DNA of 64,000 bases. Source: Cryptomeria japonica (Eukaryota > Streptophyta > Pinopsida > Cupressales > Cupressaceae). Each line of letters opens with the position of its first letter. Position 1 is the stretch's first letter. Below are positions 55,845 to 64,000 of this stretch, piece after piece. The position numbers and the translations under genes are program-made. The notes under the pieces were generated by a model, which did no database searches, was not told the origin of the DNA, and was given only the letters and a program-made list of their open reading frames with translations. The stretch covers positions 145,180,476 through 145,244,475 of the forward strand of contig NC_081413.1 in assembly GCF_030272615.1 (NCBI RefSeq), in the 5' to 3' direction.

Positions 55845-57047
55845 TGTCATGCCTATGAAGTGTGATACCTACAGCTACAACACAAAACAATCAATAGATC
55901 ATTACAAACATGATTAGCAAATAATAAGAAAACAAATATGAACCATGACAAAGTGACCTATCACCTCCTAAGAGATGTGAGTATGGATTTTCTCTGAGAT
56001 CTGGATAATAAATTTCAGTGACTTGACTACACCTAGACAAAGGATTTGAAATGATAATGATATGCAAAGATGAGATTGATTATGCTAGATTGATCCAAGA
56101 GACTAATTAAGCTAATGATATGCATGATTAAGCTATGATGATGATGCAATTAAACTAGAAAAGAGATTGATTAAGCTACATGATTCAATAATTATGCTAG
56201 AAAATGATCAAATTAAACTAATTCTAAGATGCAATTTCTTAAAACAATAATTCTCAAATGATATACCTATAGTAACAATGTATAAGATGAAATGAGATGA
56301 GATCTACCTATAATAACAATGCATAAGATGATAAAGAGATGGGATCCCTTATTGCTAAAAAATGGGGAATATTTATAAGATTTCCAAGGCCAGGGGTGTG
56401 GTGACAGGAATCAATGGTCAAGATTGAGTCTAAAGATATCAAGGGTGAAATTGGAGGAGGTTGGAAAAGAGGTTGGAGGAAGAGACACTTGTCATCTCTG
56501 TGGTGACAAGTGTCAAGGAGCTTTTCTCATAAAAGGGCAAGTGTCCAAGAGAGGAGACATGTGGCCAAAGTGCCATGTGTCTCAAGAAGAAAATATCCAC
56601 ACCATAGAAGGCTAGGATAAGGAGGTTAGAATGTGCAAGATAGGATAGGGTTAGTTAAACCCAAGGTTAGGTGGAATGGGTTAGGTTAGAGGAATGGTTA
56701 GGTTAGGTGGTTAGAAGTTAGGAGGCATGTGGGTAATTTGAATTTAAAAATTCAAATAATAAGAAAAGACTAATTAATTCTCAATAACTCATAAATTGAT
56801 TTGTTTTAATTAATTAGAAGATTAGTAGAATTGATTTAAATGGGGGAAGATTAATTAATTTGAATTAATTAATCAAAGGGCACTATTGAAATGAACCTAT
56901 TAAATAAATCCTTAGATTTATTAATAAGTAGATGAAAGGGAGTATATAATCAAATTGCCTAATGAATTCAATTAAATTAGGAAGGGGGATTAATTAAATA
57001 ATTGCTAATTTAAATAATTATCTTCAGACCATTTTTAGGTGTATACA
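55845..57047 (-). repeat. 5' LTR of the RT-less Tat-like element
   Basis: 1203 bp, TGTCATGCCTATGAAG to GGTGTATACA, high similarity to 49725-50905. A 63-codon frame near 56424 is shared by both LTRs, but this follows from LTR identity and is not evidence of a gene. Confidence 0.92.
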
Positions 57048-57052
57048 ATAAG
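57048..57052. repeat. Target-site duplication ATAAG, right copy
   Basis: Partner of 49720-49724. Confidence 0.92.
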
Positions 57053-57600
57053 ACCCTTCACCCTAATGCTAAAAAAGGATATACATTTCAAATGGACTCT
57101 TGAAGCCAAAAGAGCCTTTGATAGAATCAAAGATGCTATATGTTCAACCCCTGTGTTGTCCAACCCAGATATGTCAAAGGACTTCATAATTTATGTCTTC
57201 TCTATCTAGTATAGTATCGCCATGGTCCTAATCCAGAAAGATGCCGAAAAGGGGGGTGAACATCCCATATCTTTCCATTCAAAGACCCTCAAAGAGTATG
57301 AGGCCAAATACAACTTTGTTGAAAAACAGGCCTTAGCCGCAGTGAAAGGACTAAAGAAATTCAGGTATTTGATCGCCTATAATAAGCTTATGGTGTACGT
57401 AGCTCATCCTGTGGTGTGGGAATACATTATGGAGGGTGACATCACCAAAAAAAGGGAAAATCAGATCACCAAGATCCTGAAATATGATGTCGACTTCAAG
57501 CCAATAAATCGCAGTTGTGGGAGGGGGCTTTGTGAATATATACTTCAGGGATGGGAACCCCGTGAAGATGAAATGGTTACAGAGGAGGCTATCATGTTTT
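57053..57600 (+). pseudogene. Gypsy RNase H (joined to RT)
   Basis: Continues RT after the insertion: 'WTLEAKRAFDRIKDA', 'LSNPDMSKDFIIY', then 'HPISFHSKTLKEYEAKYNF' and 'KQALAAVKGLKKFRYLI', the standard RNase H blocks of Ty3/Gypsy. The first catalytic Asp position is damaged and a TAG lies near 57208. It would have removed the RNA strand during reverse transcription. Confidence 0.85.
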
Positions 57601-58872
57601 CACCTGATGCTCCACAAGCTTGCTGGATTGGGGCCAAGAAGCAATTCATGAAGACTAGGATTTTTCCGAAGGATCTCTCTCCCAAAAAGAGAAGGTTTTA
57701 CAGGCTCCAAAATAGTGGTTTCCATTTGATAGACAGAGTACTCTTGAACAGAAATTTTGATGGAATCCTATTCCACTATGTAGGTCAGAGACAGGCAGAT
57801 AAAATCCTACATGAATTCCACTATGACTCCTTGAGAGGCCATTTCTCTGCACCTACAACTACTATCAAAATTACCCAAGCCGAATATTTTTGGCCTTCTA
57901 TGTTCAAGGACACACACAATTTGGTAAGGGAATGTAAAAGAGTGCCAGTATTATACTGGCAAGAGTAAAAGAGCTACAATGCCCCTTAGGCCTGTGTTAG
58001 TAGAAGAGCCTTTTGCCCTACGGGGTCTTGATTTCATTGGAATGATCAATCCCCTTAGTTCAGCCAGACACAAGTGGATCCTGACGGCCACCAATTATTT
58101 CACCAGATGGTCTGAAGTCATTCCTTTGAGGAATTCATCAAAAAGTGAAGTGTTGGCTTTCCTAGAAGACCTGGCATGCTGATACGATTCTCCCAAAACC
58201 ATCATATCAGATAATGTGCATGAATTCACCAGCTCACAAATTACCCCATTCACCCTCGATAGAGGTATCTATCTTAAAACCTCTTCTAATTATTATCCTC
58301 AGAGGAATGGACTTGCTGAGTCCACTAATAAGAACTTGATCCGACTTATTAAAAGGATAGGTTTTGAATACAAGGAGTGGAACCATCATTTGAGAAGCAC
58401 ATTATGGGTAGACTGCATAACACCTAAACAAATCCTAAAAAAATCCCCATATAAGCTGGTATATGGGAAAGTTGCACTTTTCCCCATGTCTTTAGAGATC
58501 CCAGCCCTATAGCTATTGAAGTCCATGGAGGTGGCAGAGAATGGCCCTATGGCCATAAGATTAGTGGAGATTATGGAGCTAGAAGAGGCAAGGGAGATAG
58601 CCTTTATGGCTCTCTAAGATAGGCAGGAAACCATCAAAAGGTGGTTTGACAACAAAAAGAGCTCCAATCTGGTTTTCAGCCCTGGGGACCTTGTGCTGAA
58701 ATACAATGAAAGGGCGGCGAAGCTCGGCCAACATGCCAAGTTTGATTTCCTATGGTAAGGGCCTTTCCACATTCTAAATTGCAAAGGTTTCAACACATTC
58801 AAACTCGAAGACATGAATGGAGACCCCCTCTGGATTTTGGTTAATGGTTTCCACCTCAAGCCATTTCACTAA
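57601..58872 (+). pseudogene. Gypsy integrase
   Basis: Zinc module: His pair in 'LHEFHYDSLRGHFSAP', Cys pair degraded in 'RECKRVPVLYW'. Core: 'RGLDFIGMINPLSS' (Asp), 'IISDNVHEFTSS' (Asp), 'YYPQRNGLAESTNKNLIRLI' (Glu), so the D-D-E set is intact. The C-terminus has 'GDLVLKYNE' and 'KFDFLW' followed by a stop and then GPFHI, the GPY/F module. No chromodomain. A frameshift near 57970 and stops near 58180, 58510, 58617 and 58757 inactivate it. Ends TAA 58870. Confidence 0.88.
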
Positions 58873-59129
58873 GCCTTCTCTTCTTGTTTAGTATGTATAT
58901 TGTATATATTGTGAATAGTTCTTTTGAGTGCCTAATTTATTTCATTTATTCCCCAAGCTAGTGCCAAAGTAAAAGAAATTGCAAAGAATGCCAAAGTTAA
59001 GCAAAGAAAAAAGAAAGTTTGTTATATTAAACATTTTGGTATTTTGGTTACAATTAGAGTGCAGGCTCTTGGCTCCCCTTTTTAAAAAGCAATAAAGAAA
59101 AAGTCAAGTAGTGACAGATCATCACTGGT
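58873..59129. other. Spacer after integrase
   Basis: AT-rich, with no ORF or LTR end; separates the sense pol from the converging antisense ORF. Confidence 0.5.
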
Positions 59130-59936
59130 TCATTGATCTTTTGCATCCTCATCTTCTTCCATGAGGAATTTTGAGTCCTCATCATCATCAAAAGAGTCCT
59201 CTCCTTCCAACCACTCAAGGTTGGAATCGCTTCTAGGCTCCCTAGGAAGGAAAACAACAACCAGGTTCGGCCATTTATGCGGTGTCAAAACCAAAGGGAA
59301 GATATAGTCCCTAAATTTAGTAAACCATTCAATATCTTCAGGGATGAGGACTATCAGATTGACACACAGAAGGAATTCTACAGCAAGCTCGACCTGATAC
59401 TGATGGGAAGACAATGTCATTATTTTCAACCCACCAACGAGCAGATGGCAAGCTACTTTGTCATTGTGATTGACAAACCTTTCCAAGTTAGATGGCAGTG
59501 GGAGCCCTCAAAAAGGGACATGATATGCAATAACATCCTCTAGTCCACCCAAGTAGTCTTGGTAAAAGAGAGCCCTGGTCAGCTGCGAAGCTAGCAGCCC
59601 AAGCTGATCACAATCCAGTAGTGAATCTATAAAATGCGAGCAAATGTCTGTGTTTACTTGGTTCTAGTCCGCATTATCAATGAAGTCCTCTCTGAGCACC
59701 CACTTAATGGAAGAAATCATCAAAGGATTTTTTCTTTGTGTCATCAACTGCAATCTCTGATCAGAGATATTGCCTACGAAAGCGACCTGCGCTTTGCTAC
59801 TGACAAGCCTTACTAGAATATCCATGGCTGTAGGAACTTTGTCATTGAAGCTTACACTGTACAAAAGAAATTTCTGAAAAGACATATTTATAGAAAAATT
59901 GCAGCTAGAGATGACAAATACTTGAGGTGCCAACCT
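59130..59936 (-). pseudogene. Antisense ORF downstream of integrase, unknown function
   Basis: One minus-strand frame of about 269 codons with only two stops (TAG at 59664, TGA at 59508), bounded upstream by a TGA at 59937. It has hydrophobic and charged mixed segments such as 'VPTAMDILVRLVSSKAQVAF' and 'DLIPEDIEWFTKF'-like stretches. It ends with an acidic tail, 'EGEDSFDDDEDSKFLMEEDE'. No known domain is recognised. Antisense ORFs between pol and the 3' LTR are known from Grande and some other Tat-lineage elements; I cannot test homology here. Confidence 0.6.
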
Positions 59937-60460
59937 TCACAAACTACAATGATCCTATCATGTTTCCATTAATTCACATCAAGTGAATGAGCCTGGATTC
60001 AGAGTTGGCAATGTCCTGCCAGGTACCTCAAAGAAGGAGTTGATGTAAGAAGATGCCACGCATATGTACAGGTACATCATGTTTTAAATCTCAACCTTCG
60101 TAGGACTATCTCAACTTGTGCAAGCTTCACTACCTACCGATTCTCTCGATTAAAGAAAAGATTTGTCTGAACATTCTTTTTCTCTCAAGAGGACTCGAGA
60201 AATGGTGGGTTAACTAAATGCAATCTTGGGAAGCAAGAATGGTGGAACTCATCCTCAAGAGTTTATTGCAGCTGCAAAAATGAGCTAGCACACGTGTAGG
60301 TGGCTACTTTCCATTAAGCATTCACTTTTGCAAAAATCTAGGCATGCAGTGCATTTAAGAGTGAAGTTACTCCCTCTTCATTTCATCATCTTTTCATAAC
60401 CTAAGTGCTTTTCCCCCTCAGATTTGTGAAAAGTTTGATAAAACAAAGTCACATCCTGCA
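59937..60460. other. Spacer between antisense and sense ORFs
   Basis: No ORF. If both ORFs were expressed, a divergent control region would lie here, but I see no clear TATA pair. Confidence 0.4.
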
Positions 60461-62695
60461 ATGGAGGCTGAAGCAACACCTTCAAGCTCTACCCATGGAG
60501 GTTTATGGGTGGACGTCTTCAGAGAACTCTCATATTCTTCACATCCCATTCCCCTAAAGGCAAAGTATTCGAGAATGAATATCAAGACCAAAATAACCAC
60601 TCAAAATGTGTCTACTATTCTGGACTCTTTGGAGAATTTTTTCAAGCCTGAGGTTCATAAGAAGCCTAAAAGTCTTAGAGAGGCCGCATGTAGCAAAATG
60701 CTCAATCATAGAACAAAGCCTCAATCCATGACAGTTTGTTTCTGGAATAGTGGTGCCCCCCAATTCGTGGTTCCCATGGTCCCATATTGCTTAGAGCTCA
60801 TAGCAGCTTGCGTCGATGTTTTTCGACCCCACCACCTACTCTATCAACAACTCCCTATTTAAGGTGGTGATATCTCTAGAGGCTATTAGAGATATGATGT
60901 GCTGCCCTATTTTTGAAGGGACGAAGGTTTTCTCAAAAAGTTCAATGGAGGAATTTTGGGGCACTAGGAGAGACGTATTGACTTTTTGTGAAAGCATGCT
61001 CAATCGGAGTATGTCTTCTGGACTTCTGAAGTTTCCCCTATTATATAGCGACCTAAGGAAAGAAGATCTCAAGGACGTTTCTTCTACTCTTTCCTGGTTG
61101 TGCAGTTATGCTAGTGATTGGGATATTACAGCCGCAATGATGGGATTTCTCTTTAAGTGCAGGAAACAAAGGGAACCTTTTCATTTTGACTTCTCAAATA
61201 CTATGGCCAGGGCCATAGTTAAGAAATTATCAAAATTCCAACAGTTGTGGTGGTTCAGGTTTTCTTTGGTTCTAGTCCATCTACTCTTGCACCAAAATGA
61301 GGCTTTCTTTAGCCAGTTCATGCGGTTGGCTATTTGTGATAAGCAAGAGAAAGAATGTTGTAAAGCATGATACCTTCATCACTGAAGACTACAAGGCTAT
61401 TGGCCCAATCACTCTAGTATGGAGGAACATTGCGGAGGAGGTTTTGATGTCTAAGATGGTGCAACTCGGTCTACTAGTTATTGATGACTCCTAGAGTTAT
61501 GACCCTAATGGCTGTCTCAGCAAGAAAAAGAATGTTGTAAAGAATGAGCCTCGAAACTCATGGGAAGAGCATACAAACCCTTGGGTTGATGACCCGAGTG
61601 TGTATGTGGGTCTTGATGATTTTCCTATTTTAAGATTCCCCCCATGGTTGAGTTTTTATTCGCCCTTGCAAAGATTCAATCCTGCAAAGCCTATTCCCTG
61701 GGTGATGCTAGAAAGTATGAAAGCTTTAGCTTGGCCCAAGAAAAAGAGGGAAGAATTTTGGGTCTACCGGCAAGAGGTGAGTCAGCCTAGAGCTAACATT
61801 AGAAATGCCCCTTTGGATAAGTGGTTCGAGTAGGAATAGTGTCATTTAAATAAATTTGATGATGAGACAGGTGACAGCTCCTCATGTGGGGACTTGTCCC
61901 CCAAGGTGGCCCCGTGGAAAAGGGTAGAGGTTATAAATGTTGAAGGGAAAGATCTAGAGCCTCAAATTCTCCTTCCTTTAGATAGTTCATCTCACAAGCC
62001 CCATTCCCAAGTGGGTAAAAGGCGGTCTGAGAAGCAGTCACCTAACTCCCCTCCATAGAAAAGGCAACATTATAGTGCAGTAAGGAGGAGTCCACCTTCT
62101 CAAATCCCAGAGATGTCCTCAAATCTTCAGCGGTCGGTGCCTTCCATGACTCAGGTACATCCTCCTTTATCCTTGTCTCCTGCTCAAGTTGGTTCTTCAG
62201 GTGTCTCCATCACCACAATGCAAGCCCCAGTTCCTACTACCCTCACCTTGGCCCCAGCTGGGACACCAATTCAACCACAAAATGTATTCCCATAGGCCTC
62301 CATTCCTTTCCCAACCTCTACTTTTATCTCCATAGCTTTTCCCACGCAGATGTCTGAAGCAACCTCTGTGTCGTGTAGGCTGGGTTTTGGAGAGTCCCCT
62401 CCTCTGGTTATGGGAATAGTGTCCACAAGCTCTTTTTCATTGGGATATCCCCCCTTCATCCCATTATTTTCCCCGTTGGCCCTGGCTCATCCCATCGAGA
62501 CTACTTTTGTTGGGCCTATTTCAAAAAATTTCCCTTCGCGGTCCCCCTAGCGCAGCTTTTGCAGGTCAGGTTATTGACAACCTAGATGATTTCTAGCAAC
62601 AAGTTACTTATTCTAAGAGTGCCCACCTTGGTAAGATGGACAAGAAAAAAGAAAAGGAAGGCACTTGCTCACTGCCAGTTTCCTCAGTTTTCTAA
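60461..62695 (+). pseudogene. ORF3, large sense ORF after integrase, unknown function
   Basis: Starts at ATG 60461 and is readable to about 62695 over three frames. Frameshifts lie near 60840, near 61350 and close to 62550; the long middle part (61350-62550) keeps one frame with stops at 61492, 61831, 62057, 62293 and 62548. About 740 codons in all. The first 450 have a globular look with Trp and Cys ('MEEFWGTRRDVLTFCESML', 'LRFPPWLSFYSPLQRF'). The rest is a low-complexity Ser/Pro/Thr tail with a basic end. Not gag, pol or an obvious envelope: no signal peptide or transmembrane anchor is seen. The first part recalls plant transposon-associated domains only in general style. Confidence 0.55.
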
Positions 62696-64000
62696 GAGGA
62701 TTCATCAACTCTTACATTGGTACTTTCCATAATTCTCTGAGTCCTATTGTTGTAACACTTGAAAGCTTTACTCTTGGTGGAATATCCTAGGAATATTCCC
62801 TCATCACATTTGGCTTCAAATTTGCCTTGATGTTCACTCCTCTTAATGTAACATTTGCTACCAAATACCCTAAAGTAGCTAACCACAGGTGTCTTACCGG
62901 TCCAATACTCATAAGGAGTTTTGTCCTTACCTTTCTTGATGAGTACCCAGTTCATAGTGTAGACTGCAGTGCTCACCGCTTCTCTCCAAACGGTGTGAGC
63001 TACCTTTCCTTGAATCAACATGCTTTTAGCTACTTCAACCACAGTCCAGTTATTCCTCTCTGCTAGGCCATTCTGTTGTGGAGTCCGAGGGGAAAACAGT
63101 TGCCTCTTGATGCTAGATTCTTCACAATACTTATTGAATTCATCGGAAGTGAATTCCCCTCCTTGATCAGTTCTAAGACACTTGATCCTTTTTCTACTTT
63201 CCTTCTCCACTAATGCTTTGAAAGGTTTGAATTTCACAAAAGCTTCAGACTTGTCTTTCAAGAATGTGACCCACATCATTCTTGAGTAGTCATCAGTGAG
63301 AATCATGAAGTACCTATCACCCTGCACACTTCTAGTTTTCATAGGACCACACAAATCAGTATGCACAAGATCAAGCAAGTTGTGAGCAGTGAAAGATTTA
63401 TCTTTAAAGGTTGAGGAAGACATTTTCCCCAATTGACACTCTCTACACAAGGTATTATCTGGTTTGCTTAGCACTGGCAACCCTCTAACTGCCTTGATCT
63501 TACTATCCTTCATAATGTTATCAAAGTTTACATGACAGAGTCTCCTATGCCATATCCAACTATCATCAAGCTTAGCCATAAGACATGTACTTATATTAGC
63601 ATTCAAATGAAATAGGTTACCTTTGTTTTACATGTCGGTGGCCACCAATTTACCATCTTTTCCTTTGATTTTGCAAATTCCATTCTTGAATTCCATAGTG
63701 AGGCCACTGTCATTTAGCTGGGCAACACTCAGAAGGTTGTGTCTAAGACCATCAACCCAGTACACATTGTCAACACTTCTCTTTCCATTTAGAGAGATGG
63801 ACCCTCTGCCTTTGACCATGCATGGTGCATCATTGCCAAAGCAAACCACACCACCATCATACTCCTCCAAGGATAGAAACTTGCTCCAGTCACTAGTCAT
63901 ATGGTGAGAATAGCCACTGTCAATGATCCACTCATTGGAATTATCAAACCGAGAGACAAGAGCCTTCTGATCTGCTACACCTTCCTTTACAGCAACAAAT
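62692..64000 (-). pseudogene. Ty1/Copia protease-integrase fragment
   Basis: Enters from the right window edge on the minus strand. Order: 'WIIDSGYSHHMT' (protease, intact D-S-G, near 63905), the GAG-pre-integrase part 'WVDGLRHNLLSVAQLNDSGL', one TAA near 63630, and the zinc module ('WHRRLCHVNF' and 'CRECQLGKM'). The core follows: 'LVHTDLCGPM' (Asp), 'LRTDQGGEFTSDEF' (Asp), 'PQQNGLAERNN' (Glu), and the C-terminal 'FRVFGSKCYI' and 'EGIFLGYSTKSKAFKCYN'. It ends at TAG 62692. The RT and RNase H that should follow to the left are missing, so the fragment is truncated where the Gypsy-side ORF3 ends. Confidence 0.93.

Larger units (their letters stand above)
49725..57047 (-). mobile_element. Tat-like LTR retrotransposon without RT, nested in the Gypsy pol
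   Basis: A minus-strand element of 7.3 kb with LTRs of 1181 bp (49725-50905) and 1203 bp (55845-57047), primer-binding site at 55823-55841 and a perfect 5-bp duplication. Internal coding remnants in order: a gag-tail-like piece, protease, additional RNase H, and the start of integrase. RT and its RNase H are absent between protease and additional RNase H. Integrase runs straight into the 3' LTR without a polypurine tract. Confidence 0.88.
45712..62690 (+). mobile_element. Decayed Ty3/Gypsy (Tat-like) element with extra 3' ORFs
   Basis: Plus-strand order: gag, protease, additional RNase H, RT, (foreign insertion 49725-57047), RNase H, integrase ending 58872, then an antisense ORF and a sense ORF. 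The additional RNase H places it near the Tat/Ogre branch. Its LTRs are not found: the left end is unclear and the right end is cut by a Copia fragment. Every domain carries stops or frameshifts. Confidence 0.75.

Noticed and set aside
59277-59543. 88-codon plus-strand frame opposite the antisense ORF
   Set aside because: The opposite strand keeps one frame for 269 codons with only two stops, so the minus strand is the coding one.
62350-62550. Possible membrane segment in the ORF3 tail
   Set aside because: The stretch is a Ser/Pro/Phe low-complexity tail without a continuous hydrophobic run of about 20 residues; not enough to call an envelope-like anchor.

Overview
This window is plant repeat-derived DNA with no intact cellular gene that I can support. 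It is a dense nest of LTR retrotransposons in several stages of decay, with long AT-rich stretches between them. The coding remnants are plant-type: Ty3/Gypsy gag, protease, RT, RNase H and integrase; an additional RNase H of the Tat/Ogre kind; a Ty1/Copia integrase; and CCHC zinc knuckles. Primer-binding sites include one complementary to plant initiator tRNA-Met. Deep nesting, slow decay and huge LTRs suggest a seed plant with a very large genome, most likely a conifer or other gymnosperm. The species cannot be fixed from the sequence. I saw no tRNA, rRNA or CRISPR.

Left half (1-34 kb). An old plus-strand ORF remnant (2225-3319, resuming at 32619) was split by a minus-oriented solo LTR (3320-3426 plus 31305-32613, target duplication ATCAC). 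Into that LTR went a 7.5-kb minus-strand element (24-bp piece at 3427-3450, the rest at 23778-31304). Into its 3' LTR went a minus-strand element with 4.1-4.4 kb LTRs (3451-23777). Into the leader of that one went a plus-strand gag-protease element (11412-19239), flanked by an abnormal 68-bp direct repeat. The order of events can be read from the junctions.

Middle (34-44 kb). AT-rich LTR debris leads to a second, plus-strand copy (37561-about 43445) of the 7.5-kb element family. Both copies encode two ORFs: ORF1 is a coiled coil followed by four or five zinc knuckles; ORF2 is about 1000 codons with no domain I recognise. Neither copy has protease, RT, RNase H or integrase. This pol-less two-ORF family is my best candidate for something undescribed.

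Right half (44-64 kb). A decayed plus-strand Ty3/Gypsy element (45712 to about 62690) is ordered gag, protease, additional RNase H, RT, RNase H, integrase. It is followed by an antisense ORF and then a sense ORF. A minus-strand Tat-like element lacking RT (49725-57047, perfect duplication ATAAG) sits inside its polymerase, between RT and RNase H. A minus-strand Ty1/Copia protease-integrase fragment (62692-64000) runs off the window.

Taken together, most elements here lack a polymerase. If they moved, they used enzymes supplied by autonomous relatives elsewhere in the genome. All coding regions carry stops or frameshifts, so none is expected to be functional now.
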